Assembly: GCA_016218805.1 (NCBI GenBank)
Contig: JACRCW010000078.1
Span: 1-38,693, forward strand
Direction: 5' to 3'
Length of the DNA: 38,693 nucleotides
DNA from: Deltaproteobacteria bacterium
GTDB lineage: Bacteria > Myxococcota > JACRCW01
Shown here: positions 7,935 to 16,180 of the stretch, in pieces
Position numbering within the stretch: position 1 is the stretch's first letter
How the letters are laid out: each line of letters opens with the position of its first letter
Notes under the pieces: generated by a model
Told to the model about the DNA's origin: nothing
What the model saw: the letters and a program-made list of their open reading frames with translations, nothing else
Databases searched by the model: none
Made by a program: the position numbers and the translations under genes

Positions 7935-8459
7935 ATGGATTCCCCGCTCTTCCGCCGCCGCGCCTTTCTGGGTGCCTGTGCCGGCGCGGGTGGATTGCTG
8001 TTCATGGGCGGTGCGCTCGCGTGGCTGCGCGGCAGCGCGCCCGCCGTGGACGGACTGTTGGCGCTGACCCCGCAGGAACACCGCACGCTGGTGGCGCTGT
8101 GCCGCGCGCTGTTTCCCGCCACGCCGGAGTTCCCCCACAACGCGGATGACGCGGACCTGGCACGGCGCTTTGACCTCTTCCTGGCGGATGAACCGCCGTG
8201 GAACCGTGAGGACCTCAAGAAGGCGCTGTTCCTGTTGGAGTTCAGCCCGGTGCTGGCGTTCCGCGTTTCCACCTTCTCCCGCCTGGACGAACCCGCGCGC
8301 CTGTTGCACTTCGCGTCGTGGCAGCGTTCGCGCGTGCTGTTGCTGCGCCAGGCGGCCGCCGGCTTCCTGCGCATCCTGAGCCTCATGTTCTATGACGACC
8401 GCGCGGCGTGGCCGGCCATCGGTTACGAAGGTCCCATCCACCGGGCGGTGACGCCGTGA
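7935..8459 (+). CDS. Gluconate 2-dehydrogenase subunit 3-like (Tat-exported small subunit)
   Basis: A 174-aa protein with a twin-arginine leader (FRRRAFLGACAGAGG) followed by the gluconate 2-dehydrogenase subunit 3 domain (LTPQEHRTLVALCRALFPATPEF; early Trp and Phe-rich helices). In gluconate, fructose and FAD-glucose dehydrogenases this small gamma subunit carries the Tat signal and chaperones the flavoprotein subunit out of the cytoplasm. Here the next gene, a GMC flavoprotein without its own signal, overlaps by 4 nt (GTGA), which fits that partnership. The ATG at 7935 was chosen because it places the RR motif at the N-terminus. Substrate unknown. Confidence 0.87.
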   Translation: MDSPLFRRRAFLGACAGAGGLLFMGGALAWLRGSAPAVDGLLALTPQEHRTLVALCRALFPATPEFPHNADDADLARRFDLFLADEPPWNREDLKKALFLLEFSPVLAFRVSTFSRLDEPARLLHFASWQRSRVLLLRQAAAGFLRILSLMFYDDRAAWPAIGYEGPIHRAVTP

Positions 8460-9985
8460 CGGTGCTGGACGTCTCCGCGCTGGCCACTCCGCCTGACGTG
8501 GACGCGGCGGTGTGCATCGTCGGGTCGGGCAGTGCGGGGGCCACCGCGGCGTGGGTGCTGGCAGAAGCGGGCCTGGACGTGGTGGTGCTGGAGGAGGGCG
8601 GTGACTTCACGGGCCCGCAGCTCACCGGCCGTGATGGCCCCATGTATGACCAGTTGTACATGGACCGCGGTGCCCGCACCACGAGCGACCTGTCCATCAC
8701 CGTGCTGCAGGGGCGGGTGCTGGGCGGCGGTCCCGTCATCAACGCGTCAGACGTGGTGCCCATGCATGACGGGACGGCGCGCCACTGGGTGAAACGCTGG
8801 GGGCTGACGGATTTCTCGCCGGAGGCGCTGGCGCCGTACCGGGACCGCGCACTACGGGACCTGAGCGTGAACGCGCCGGCGGAGGAGCAGCTCAACACCA
8901 ACAACCGCCTGCTGCGGGAGGGCACGCGCGCGCTGGGCTGGCGCGGCGAAGTGATGGCGCACAACCGCGTGGGCTGCGCCGGGACGGGGACGTGCCTCAT
9001 CGGGTGTCCGCTCAACGCCAAGCGCAACACGCGCTTTGTGGCCATTCCCGCGGCGCTGGAGAAGGGTGCACGGTTTCTCACGCGTGCGCGCGCGGTGCGC
9101 ATTGAGGGCGCTGATTCCGACGTGAAGACGGTCCACGTGTGGCAGTTGGATCCCCGTGGTCACCACGAACGCGCGCTGTTCCACGTCCGCGCGCGCACGG
9201 TGGTGCTGGCGGCCAACGCGCTGGCCAGCGCGCAGCTGCTGTTGCGTTCGGGAATCGGCAACGCCCACGTTGGGCGGCACGTGTCACTGCAGCCGCAGTT
9301 GCCGGTGACGGCGCTGTTCAAGCAGGAGGTGCGCTTCTTCCGTGGCATCCCGCAGGCGTACGCCATCACCCAGCATGAGCGCTTTGATGACCAGCAACAC
9401 GGTTGGTGGGGCTTCCGCATTGAAGCCATCGCCGGCACGCCGGGAATTGTCTCCACGCTGATGCCCATGGGCGGGGCGGAGGGGAAGGCGCTGATGCGCC
9501 GCTATCCGCACGTGGCCGCGGTGCTGTGCCTGCTCCCGGATGACGCCACGTCACGCTTGGAGGTGGAAAGCAACGGCCGCCTGCGCATCCACCACGGCAT
9601 GGACGCGGAGTTGCTGGGGCGGGCGCGGGAGGCGGGCAAGGCGGCCGCGCGGGCGTTCCTGGCCGCCGGCGCGGTGGAAGTGATGATCCCGGCGGTGCCG
9701 CCCGTGGTCATCCGCAAGGAAGCCGATCTGGCGCGTGTGGACGCCATGGATTTTGCGCCCGCCACGGTGCCGTTCCTGTCCGCGCACCAGCAGGGCGGCA
9801 TCCGGTACGCCCCGTCGGAGAGCGACGGCGCCGCGGCGCCGGATGGACGCGTGTACGGGACGCGCGGTGTGTATGCGTTGGATTCCGCGGGTTACCCGTC
9901 TTCCGCCTCCAGCCACACCATGACGCCCATCATGACCACGGCGCGCATGCTGGCGGAACAGCTGGTGACGCTGCTGGGGCGGTGA
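8456..9985 (+). CDS. GMC family FAD-dependent oxidoreductase (catalytic subunit)
   Basis: A 509-aa GMC oxidoreductase acting on an alcohol or sugar hydroxyl. The FAD-binding GSGSAG (residues 23-28) follows a short N-terminus with no signal peptide. Cys174, Cys180 and Cys184 (CX5CX3C within CAGTGTCLIGC) have the spacing I recall for the 3Fe-4S ligands of FAD-dependent glucose and fructose dehydrogenases. A candidate catalytic His lies near residue 487 in SSHTMTPIM, inside the typical C-terminal GVYALDSAGYPSS.SHTM block. The GTG start overlaps the small-subunit stop by 4 nt. The usual third partner, a multihaem cytochrome c, is not adjacent. It converges with the next gene with a 3-bp gap. Substrate not predictable. 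Confidence 0.92.
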   Translation: MTVLDVSALATPPDVDAAVCIVGSGSAGATAAWVLAEAGLDVVVLEEGGDFTGPQLTGRDGPMYDQLYMDRGARTTSDLSITVLQGRVLGGGPVINASDVVPMHDGTARHWVKRWGLTDFSPEALAPYRDRALRDLSVNAPAEEQLNTNNRLLREGTRALGWRGEVMAHNRVGCAGTGTCLIGCPLNAKRNTRFVAIPAALEKGARFLTRARAVRIEGADSDVKTVHVWQLDPRGHHERALFHVRARTVVLAANALASAQLLLRSGIGNAHVGRHVSLQPQLPVTALFKQEVRFFRGIPQAYAITQHERFDDQQHGWWGFRIEAIAGTPGIVSTLMPMGGAEGKALMRRYPHVAAVLCLLPDDATSRLEVESNGRLRIHHGMDAELLGRAREAGKAAARAFLAAGAVEVMIPAVPPVVIRKEADLARVDAMDFAPATVPFLSAHQQGGIRYAPSESDGAAAPDGRVYGTRGVYALDSAGYPSSASSHTMTPIMTTARMLAEQLVTLLGR

Positions 9986-9988
9986 GCC

Positions 9989-10549
9989 TCAGGGCGCGGC
10001 GGGGGCTTCTTCGGCGGCCACCGTCTCGGGGTCGTCCGTGAGGGCGGCGGGCGCGTCCTTGGGGTAGCAGCCCGCGGGCAGCTGGCCGCGCAGGTGCGGG
10101 ACCTTCATGAAGCGCAGGTAGATGCCCACCTCCTCGTCCGCAAACTTCCCGGCCAGCGCGCCCACCAGGTCCTTCACCTTGGCGGGCTCCAGCTTCTCAA
10201 TGAAGTCCAGCTCCTGCTCGGTGAGGCCGTTCTCATGCTTGACGCCCAGCTGGTCCATGGCGGCAATCAGCATGGGGTTCTTGCCCACAAGCCAGTTGCG
10301 GATGAGCTCTGAGCACAGGTCCTGCTCGTTCTTGGCGTTGCCCGGCACCTGCGCCAGCTTGGTGTGGAGCTTCTTGATGCGCTCCTCGTTCTTCTGGTGG
10401 AGCTTGGGGAGGATGCTCTTGGTGCTGCTGGCCTTGATGTTGAGCCGGCCAAACAGCGTCTCGCGGACGGACCGCGGTGAGCGCGCCATCATCTCGGCGA
10501 ACTTGGCCTCACTCATGGCACCGACGATCTGGCTGGGATGCAGGGACAT
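9989..10549 (-). CDS. Hypothetical protein, 186 aa
   Basis: Not recognised. A soluble, largely helical sequence rich in Lys, Glu and Leu (MSLHPSQIVGAMSEAKFAEM...) with no signal peptide or membrane segment. It has a short Ala/Pro/Glu-rich tail. The 30-100 region is basic (KNEERIKKLHTKLAQV), which could suit nucleic acid or protein binding, but this is speculative. The start at 10549 lacks a clear Shine-Dalgarno; an internal Met at residue 12 is an alternative. Its 5' side faces the intergenic region holding repeat copy B. Codon use looks normal for this genome, supporting a real gene. Confidence 0.75.
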   Translation of the reverse strand: MSLHPSQIVGAMSEAKFAEMMARSPRSVRETLFGRLNIKASSTKSILPKLHQKNEERIKKLHTKLAQVPGNAKNEQDLCSELIRNWLVGKNPMLIAAMDQLGVKHENGLTEQELDFIEKLEPAKVKDLVGALAGKFADEEVGIYLRFMKVPHLRGQLPAGCYPKDAPAALTDDPETVAAEEAPAAP

Positions 10550-10705
10550 GGGGACGGACCCGGGCGGGGCCGCGTGGTGCGGGACCCGCCGTCAAAGAAG
10601 GGTGGCGCTTTTCGGGCGGGCGGGCGCGGCAGTCAAGCGGCGCCACCGCCCACGCGGGGTGGTCCCGCCGGCAAGCTCCCTGGGCCGGGTGACGGGGGGT
10701 GTGAT

Positions 10706-10919
10706 GCGAGATGGTTGTAGACCGCTGGGATCGACAATGCCGCTGCGGCCAGGTAGCACGCCAGCGCGGTGTGGCCCGGCCGCCCCCGGCCGGGACGCCA
10801 GCGGGAAATCCGTGACGTCGCCATGCACCGGCACAGCCGGGGCGGCTGTGCCACACCACAACGGCTCTTTGGGATCCTGTGGCTGCCCCACCCCCAGGGA
10901 CCACAACCATGGGCGATCA
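10706..10919 (-). repeat. Structured dispersed repeat, copy B
   Basis: Reverse-complement copy of the element at 456-667, about 93% identical, lying in the 471-bp gap (10550-11020) before hisS. The hairpins and closing helix described for copy A are unchanged. Differences fall outside the stems. Compared with copy A there is a 2-nt insertion near the 3' end of the element. A frame through the element reads CMATSRxSRWRPGRGRPGHTALAC in both copies, and several differences are synonymous in that frame, so a decayed coding origin cannot be excluded. The rest of the gap holds the hisS leader with AGGAG at 11007-11011; no clear promoter was identified. Confidence 0.85.
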
Positions 10920-11020
10920 CACCCGGTGACGGGGTGCACCTTGACCGGGACCTTTCCATCGGGGACAAGCACGCATCCCGCGCGCCGGACCGACGGCGCG
11001 CCCGACAGGAGCAGGACGAC

Positions 11021-12322
11021 GTGGCACTGCAGGCCGTGAAGGGCATGAATGACGTGCTTCCCGACGAGGTGGCCCGGTGGCACCGCGTGGAGGCGCTCGC
11101 GCGCGAGGTGTTCGGCGCGCACGGCTACCGCGAGATCCGCCCGCCGCTGCTGGAGGTCACCGAGCTGTTTGAGCGCAGCGTGGGTGACACCACCGACATT
11201 GTGCAGAAGGAGATGTACACGTTTGAAAACCGCAGCGCGGAGCGGGGCGACGCCAAGCGCCTCACGCTGCGTCCGGAGGGGACGGCCGGCGTCGTTCGCG
11301 CGTACGTGGAACACAAGATGTGGGGCCAGTCCGACGAGCACCGCTTCTACTACCTGGGCCCCATGTTCCGGCACGAACGCCCGCAGAAAGGCCGCTTCCG
11401 TCAGTTCCACCAGGTGGGCTGCGAAGCGCTGGGCATGCCCGGCCCCGGCATTGACGTTGAGATGCTGTCCATGCTCCAGCAGTTCCTCACCGCAGCGGGC
11501 GTGGGCGGCCTCTACTTCCAGCTCAACACGCTGGGCTGCCCCACCTGCCGTGCCGCCGGGCTGGCCGCGCTCAAGGCGTATTTTGAGCCCCACCGCGCCG
11601 CGCTGTGCGCGGATTGCCAGCGCCGCCTGGACCAGAACGCGCTGCGGGTGCTGGACTGCAAGGTGGAGGCGGACCAGGCGCTGGCGCGCGGCGCTCCCAC
11701 CGTTCTCTCGTCGGTGCTGGCCTGCACGCAGGGCTGCGGGGACCACTACCGCGCGGTCCGCGCCGGGCTGGACGCGCTGAAGGTTCCCTTCCAGGAGAAT
11801 CCGCTGCTGGTGCGCGGGCTGGACTACTACACGCGCACCGTCTTTGAAGCGTGTTCGTCGGAGCTGGGGAGCCAGTCCGCCGTCACCGGCGGTGGCCGCT
11901 ATGACCGCCTCGTCGAGGAATTCGGCGGGCAACCCACCCCCGCCATTGGCTTTGCGCTGGGCGTGGAGCGCCTGCTCATGCTGCAGAAGGACGTAGTGAG
12001 CGCGCGCGGGCCGGAACTCTCCGTCGTGGTGGCGGAGGAGTCCGCGCGGTCCTCTGCCATGGTGCTGGTGCAGGGACTGCGCGCGCGCGGCACGTGGTGT
12101 GACTTGGATCACTCGGGCAAGAGCGTGAAGAGCCAGATGCGCCGCGCGGACAAGGCGGGGAGCACCTGGGTGCTGGTGTTGGGCGGCCTGGAGATGCAGG
12201 CCGGCAAGGCAACGTTGAAGAACCTGCGCGGGGGTGCGTCCAAGGACGTGGCCCTGGAAATCGATCACATCCAGGCGGTCATCCGGTCAGCAACCCCGGG
12301 TGCCCCCTCCGCCAACCCCTGA
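11021..12322 (+). CDS. hisS: Histidyl-tRNA synthetase
   Basis: Class II aminoacyl-tRNA synthetase that charges tRNA-His, 433 aa, the usual length. The N-terminus ALQAVKGMNDVLPDE is typical of HisS and fixes the GTG start at 11021, with AGGAG 9 bases upstream. Motif 2 (YLGPMFRHERPQKGRFRQFHQ), the histidine-binding loop LVRGLDYYTRTVFE and motif 3 (AIGFALGVERLL) are all present. A C-terminal anticodon-binding domain covers the last 95 residues or so. The following thioredoxin-like gene starts 14 bases after the stop and probably shares the transcript. Repeat copy B lies about 100 bp upstream. Confidence 0.97.
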   Translation: MALQAVKGMNDVLPDEVARWHRVEALAREVFGAHGYREIRPPLLEVTELFERSVGDTTDIVQKEMYTFENRSAERGDAKRLTLRPEGTAGVVRAYVEHKMWGQSDEHRFYYLGPMFRHERPQKGRFRQFHQVGCEALGMPGPGIDVEMLSMLQQFLTAAGVGGLYFQLNTLGCPTCRAAGLAALKAYFEPHRAALCADCQRRLDQNALRVLDCKVEADQALARGAPTVLSSVLACTQGCGDHYRAVRAGLDALKVPFQENPLLVRGLDYYTRTVFEACSSELGSQSAVTGGGRYDRLVEEFGGQPTPAIGFALGVERLLMLQKDVVSARGPELSVVVAEESARSSAMVLVQGLRARGTWCDLDHSGKSVKSQMRRADKAGSTWVLVLGGLEMQAGKATLKNLRGGASKDVALEIDHIQAVIRSATPGAPSANP

Positions 12323-12336
12323 GAGGATTGGGCTTC

Positions 12337-13035
12337 ATGGACAAGTCGGCTGTGAGGGCATGGGTGCTGGGTCTGGCGGTGGCCGTCGCAGGCGCGGGTT
12401 CCGCGCACGCGGAAGCCGTGGCGGATGAGGGCCAGCTCAAAGAGGGCCAGCAGGCCCTGATGTTCCAGAGCAAGGTGATCAACTGGGAGGCGGCCAGCAC
12501 CAAGGTGGTGGACATGGCCGCCCTGACCAACGGCAGTAAGAAGGCCGTGATACTTAGCTTTTTCGCTACCTACTGTGAGCCGTGTAAGAAGGAGCTGCCG
12601 TTCCTGGGCCGCATGTACGAAAAGTACAAGGACCAGGGCCTCAGCGTGGTGGTGGTGTCCATTGACCAGAAGCAGGAGGACATCCAAAAGGCCGGTGATC
12701 TGGCCAAGGAACACAACCTGCTCTACCCGGTGGCCTCGGACCGCTTCAATATCGTGGCCAAGCGTTACGGCGTGAAGCGGTTGCCGTGCCTGTATATTCT
12801 GGACGGTGCCGGCAAGGTCTCCATGGTCAACACCGGTTATTCCGAGGAGTTCTCAGGCCAGCTGCTGGCCAACATCCAGACCCGGCTGGGCGTGGCTCTG
12901 GACCCGGCTGCCGTGCCCCATGAGGGCCCCAAGGCGGAGCCCGCCCCGGAAAAGGCTGCGCCACCTGCAGATCCGGTCCCGGTACAGGATTCCAAGGATG
13001 TGAAAAAGGTCAAAGGCAAGCGCAAAGGGAAATGA
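12337..13035 (+). CDS. Exported TlpA-like thioredoxin-fold protein
   Basis: A 232-aa periplasmic thiol-disulfide protein. A signal peptide (MDKSAVRAWVLGLAVAVAGAGSAHA) precedes an AhpC/TSA-TlpA thioredoxin domain. Its redox pair CEPC is at Cys80 and Cys83 within FFATYCEPCKKELPFL, and the cis-Pro loop reads VKRLPCLYI, with Cys rather than the usual Thr after Pro. The last 45 residues are a Pro/Ala then Lys-rich tail. The ATG at 12337 has GAGAGGA 9 bases upstream. Some codons (ATA, CTT, TTT) are less GC-rich than in hisS. Expected role is disulfide reduction in the periplasm or cytochrome maturation; the partner is unknown. Confidence 0.9.
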   Translation: MDKSAVRAWVLGLAVAVAGAGSAHAEAVADEGQLKEGQQALMFQSKVINWEAASTKVVDMAALTNGSKKAVILSFFATYCEPCKKELPFLGRMYEKYKDQGLSVVVVSIDQKQEDIQKAGDLAKEHNLLYPVASDRFNIVAKRYGVKRLPCLYILDGAGKVSMVNTGYSEEFSGQLLANIQTRLGVALDPAAVPHEGPKAEPAPEKAAPPADPVPVQDSKDVKKVKGKRKGK

Positions 13036-13106
13036 TAGACGAACGGGGTAACCCGCCCCCAGCGGCCGCGAGAGAGGCCTCCGGGGGTCACGCAAGGAGA
13101 AGCGCA

Positions 13107-13655
13107 ATGAAGCGGTTCGTGGCAGCTTTGGGATTGGTGGGGCTCTGCGCCACTGCCTGGGCGGGCAAGGATGACGTCCTGTACATTGGCAAGTTTGAAG
13201 CAAAGGGCGTGGCCCAGGACGAGGCCGGAGCCATTGAGAACTCCGCGTGCACCGCGGCAACCCAGGACGGGCGGTTCTCCGTGCGGTGCCGGGACACCAA
13301 CGCCACCGTGATGCAGTTGCGCCAGGCGCAGATGGAACTGGGGTACGCCGAAGGCGCCCAGTACAAGGACGACTGCGGCGGCAAGGAAGGCTGCGCCGGC
13401 GCCATGGCCAAGGGCACGGACGCCAAGTGGGTGCTTGGCGGCACGCTGGCCAAGGTGGCGGAGAAGCAGTACCTGCTGACCCTGATCATCGTCGACCCTG
13501 CCTCCAACGCGCAGGTCAACCGCGTGGAGGAGAAGGTCGCCGGGGATCTGTCCGCGGTGGTGGATCGGGTGCCGGGCGTGGTGCGTCGCGTGCTGACGCC
13601 CAGCCAGCCCGCGCGTCCCGCTCCTGCGGCGCCGGCTCCCGCCACCAAGAAGTGA
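13107..13655 (+). CDS. Exported protein, possibly TolB/CsgG-like nucleotide-free fold
   Basis: A 182-aa protein with a signal peptide ending at AWA (MKRFVAALGLVGLCATAWA) and a well placed AAGGAGA. The layout (a stretch ending in an enclosed small subunit-like strand VLYIGKFEAKGV, an acidic helix with Cys pairs, then GTDAKWVLGGTLAKVAEKQYLLTLIIVD) recalls the alpha/beta domain of CsgG/LpoB-type proteins, where an early strand is followed by 'GAKYVLxGxV' and a readout strand. That similarity is structural guesswork. Four cysteines could form disulfides, perhaps with help from the upstream thioredoxin. The tail is Pro/Ala-rich. It is followed by strong hairpins before the convergent amidohydrolase gene. 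Confidence 0.72.
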   Translation: MKRFVAALGLVGLCATAWAGKDDVLYIGKFEAKGVAQDEAGAIENSACTAATQDGRFSVRCRDTNATVMQLRQAQMELGYAEGAQYKDDCGGKEGCAGAMAKGTDAKWVLGGTLAKVAEKQYLLTLIIVDPASNAQVNRVEEKVAGDLSAVVDRVPGVVRRVLTPSQPARPAPAAPAPATKK

Positions 13656-13660
13656 ACCCA

Positions 13661-13679
13661 CTGCGCCACGTTGGCGCAG
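13661..13679 (+). terminator. Hairpin after exported-protein gene
   Basis: Perfect 8-bp stem CTGCGCCA/TGGCGCAG with a 3-nt loop, 6 bp after the stop codon. No U-tract follows, so it may stabilise the mRNA 3' end or act with the next hairpin. Confidence 0.5.
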
Positions 13680-13690
13680 CGTGACCCCCT

Positions 13691-13727
13691 TGACCCGGGC
13701 GTGCCGTCGTTCGACGCGCCCGGGTCA
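13691..13727. terminator. Strong hairpin between convergent genes
   Basis: Perfect 11-bp stem TGACCCGGGCG/CGCCCGGGTCA with a 15-nt loop, followed on the plus strand by GTGTTTTCC. It fits an intrinsic terminator for the plus-strand gene. Its right arm contains the stop codon of the minus-strand amidohydrolase gene. Confidence 0.7.
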
Positions 13728-14828
13728 GTGTTTTCCGGAATCCGGCCAGCGCAGCAACCGCCGCGCGTTGCCCGCGTAGAACTTGGCCTGCACCTCGCGC
13801 GGCAGGCCAATGCCCTGCACCTTCCAACGCCCCTGGATGGGCGTGGGGTGTTCCAGGTTGCGGTCCAGCGTTTCAAAGAACCGCCAGTGCGCGCGGAAGA
13901 ACACCAGCGCGTCGCTCCACTGCGGTTCGCGCTCGCCCGGCGCGCCCAGCATGAGCCCGCCCTCCGTGACGCCCAGGTCCGTGCCAAACATCACGCGGTC
14001 CTGGAACTCCGTGAAGAACGCCTGCAACAGTTCCCGGGGCTGCCGGCCGATCTCGCCCACGCGCGCGGCCGTGTCGATCCACAGGTTGGGGTGCCGGCGC
14101 ATGCGCTCCGCCGTGGCCGCCACGCTCTCCGGGTCATTCCCAAAGTGCACACCGACAAACACGGTACCCCGGTGGGCCGCCAGCACGTGTTCAGACTGCT
14201 CCAGCAGCCGCGCGCGCGAAGGCACGTCCGCGCCCGCGTAGCTCCAGTCGGGATTCAGGCGCAGCTCGTCGTAGCGCTCGTTGGCGGGGGTCACCGGCTG
14301 CCAGAACGCCGCCGGGTCACCCACGTGGATGAACACGGGTGTGCCGGTCTTGCCGGCCATCTCCCACACGGGGGCCAGCCGCTGGTCATCAATGGCCAGC
14401 AGCCGGCCCGCGGGGTCCGTGATGCCCAGCCCCAGGCCCTTGGGAATCTTGAGGCACGCCGCGCCCATCCGGACGGCCATCCCCACGTCCGCCGCCATGC
14501 GCGCGCCAAAGTCCTCCGCGCGGATGTGGCGGCCCTCCAGGTTGGTGCACACCGCCACGCGGCCGGGGAAGCGCACCGCGGCTTCCAGGGATTGCACCAG
14601 CGTGGGGCCGGGCGGCCCGCCGCTGAGGTTCACCATGCTGGCAACGCCGGACTCCTCCAGGATCTTGAGCGCCAGCCCGTACAGCGGGGCCTGCGTGTGC
14701 ACGTGCACGTCAATGCGCTCCAGCAAAGCGGGGGGAGCGGGCGGTGGCGCCGCGCGTCCCGCGTCCGCCGCGGATGGGCCGGCGGCGCGGCAGGCGAGCA
14801 ACGGCAGCAACACCAGGGCATGTTTCAC
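13725..14828 (-). CDS. Exported amidohydrolase (TIM-barrel, amidohydrolase-2 type)
   Basis: A 367-aa metal-dependent hydrolase or decarboxylase of the amidohydrolase-2 family. A signal peptide with a possible lipobox (LLPLLAC) and a Pro/Ala linker precede the barrel. Metal-site motifs are visible: IDVHVHT near residue 40, PVFIHVGD in the middle, GVHFGND, and the late MFGTDLGV carrying the catalytic Asp. The substrate is not predictable. Its GTG start overlaps the stop of the upstream methyltransferase gene by 4 nt (GTGA), so it is the last gene of a three-gene minus-strand operon with moaD-moaE. The stop lies inside a terminator-like stem. Confidence 0.88.
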   Translation of the reverse strand: MKHALVLLPLLACRAAGPSAADAGRAAPPPAPPALLERIDVHVHTQAPLYGLALKILEESGVASMVNLSGGPPGPTLVQSLEAAVRFPGRVAVCTNLEGRHIRAEDFGARMAADVGMAVRMGAACLKIPKGLGLGITDPAGRLLAIDDQRLAPVWEMAGKTGTPVFIHVGDPAAFWQPVTPANERYDELRLNPDWSYAGADVPSRARLLEQSEHVLAAHRGTVFVGVHFGNDPESVAATAERMRRHPNLWIDTAARVGEIGRQPRELLQAFFTEFQDRVMFGTDLGVTEGGLMLGAPGEREPQWSDALVFFRAHWRFFETLDRNLEHPTPIQGRWKVQGIGLPREVQAKFYAGNARRLLRWPDSGKH

Positions 14829-16180
14829 GACGTCACCTCCGGGCCCGCGCGCGTGAAGAGCGCCAGCGTTTCCACTTCGGGCGTCTGCGGGAACAGGTCA
14901 AACGGCTCCAGCGCGGTGAGCGCGTAGCCGTGCGCCAGCAGGTGCTTCCCGTCCCGGCCCAGCGCGCGCGGGTCACAGGCCACGTACACCACCCGGCCCG
15001 GCTGCAACGCAGTGATGGCGGCCAACGCGCCGGCGGAAAGCCCCTTGCGCGGCGGGTCCACAACAACGACATCCGCCCGCTCCACGCGCGGCAGCGCGCC
15101 GGCGGCGTCCGCGCACTCAAAGCGCACCTGGGCCAGGCCCGCGGCGCGCGCGGCCGCCCCACCGGCCGCCACCGCGGCCGCGTTGTCGTCCACGCACAGG
15201 ACCTCACGCGCGCCCGCGCGCGCCAACGCAAAGGTAAACGCGCCAATTCCGCCGTACGTGTCCACCACGCGCGCCCCCCGCAGCGGTCCGGCCAGTTCCA
15301 CCGCACGCTGTACCAGCGCATCCGCCGCGGCGGGGTGCAGCTGCGTGAATGCCTCCGTGCCCACCTGCACCGCCACGCCGGACAGCGTCATGACGACGTG
15401 GTCCACCCCTTCCAGCAGCCGCGTGGCGCCAGGCGCGCGATCCAGGATGGCGTCCCCGCTGCCGGGTTGCAGGTGCTCCGTCACGCCCACCAGCGCGGGC
15501 GCCGCACGTCGCCACGCGGGGGCAAGCACGGTTGCCCACGGTGTGCGGCCGCGCACCACCAGCGTGCCCAGCACCGCGCTGCCGTCCGTGCGGGCCACCA
15601 CGTAGCGCAGCGGTCCCGCGCCGTGCTCCCGCAGCAGCGGCCGCAATGCGTCCACGGCGGACCGGATGGCCGGATGCACGGCCGCGCAGGCGTGGCTGGG
15701 CCAGACGTCATGCGTGCCCGGCGCGTAGGCGCCCAGCACCGGCTCGGCGCCGGAGGTGTCCACCACGTACTTGGCGCGGATGCGCCAGTCCCAGGCGCTG
15801 GGTGCGGCGTGCACGGGGGGCAGGGCGGGGTGGGGCAGGCCTTCGTCCGCAAGGGCGCGCAACACGCGGGCGTGCTTGGCGCGCAGCTGCGCGGCGCCGT
15901 CCAGGCCGGAGAGCGGGCAGCCGGGGCAGCGCGGCGCGTGCGCGCACGGCGCGTCCCGCCGGTCCGGCGAAGGCTTGTGCACGTGGAGCAGCCGTGCGCG
16001 GGTCCACGGGCTGGTGGGGGAGGCCCAGGTCACCTCCGCCGTGACGTCGTCACCGGGGAGCGCGCCGTGCACGGCCACGCGGCGGCCGCCGGTCTCACCC
16101 ACGCCCTGTCCGTGGTCATCCAGCCAGTCCACAACCAGGCGGACAGTGGTACCCACCGCCGGTGCGCGAGTGCGCGTCAC
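14825..16180 (-). CDS. RlmD/TrmA-type RNA m5U methyltransferase
   Basis: A 451-aa SAM-dependent uridine-C5 methyltransferase acting on 23S rRNA or tRNA. An N-terminal TRAM domain (about 8-65) is followed by four Cys (79, 85, 88 and 165) spaced like the 4Fe-4S ligands of RlmD. The SAM site is VVDTYGGIGAFTFAL near 305-319, and VVDPPRKG and catalytic Cys402 in VACDPRALGRD complete the active site. The RNA-base motif reads FTQLHP, where a family Asn is usually found in place of His282. GTG start; it overlaps the upstream moaD-moaE stop and the downstream amidohydrolase start by 4 nt each. The exact target base is not inferable from sequence alone. Confidence 0.9.
   Translation of the reverse strand: MTRTRAPAVGTTVRLVVDWLDDHGQGVGETGGRRVAVHGALPGDDVTAEVTWASPTSPWTRARLLHVHKPSPDRRDAPCAHAPRCPGCPLSGLDGAAQLRAKHARVLRALADEGLPHPALPPVHAAPSAWDWRIRAKYVVDTSGAEPVLGAYAPGTHDVWPSHACAAVHPAIRSAVDALRPLLREHGAGPLRYVVARTDGSAVLGTLVVRGRTPWATVLAPAWRRAAPALVGVTEHLQPGSGDAILDRAPGATRLLEGVDHVVMTLSGVAVQVGTEAFTQLHPAAADALVQRAVELAGPLRGARVVDTYGGIGAFTFALARAGAREVLCVDDNAAAVAAGGAAARAAGLAQVRFECADAAGALPRVERADVVVVDPPRKGLSAGALAAITALQPGRVVYVACDPRALGRDGKHLLAHGYALTALEPFDLFPQTPEVETLALFTRAGPEVTS

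Noticed and set aside
10592..12268. Long minus-strand open frame opposite hisS
   Set aside because: It is antisense to a complete hisS, rich in Arg/His/Gln/Ala as expected of GC-rich shadow frames, and lacks recognisable motifs.
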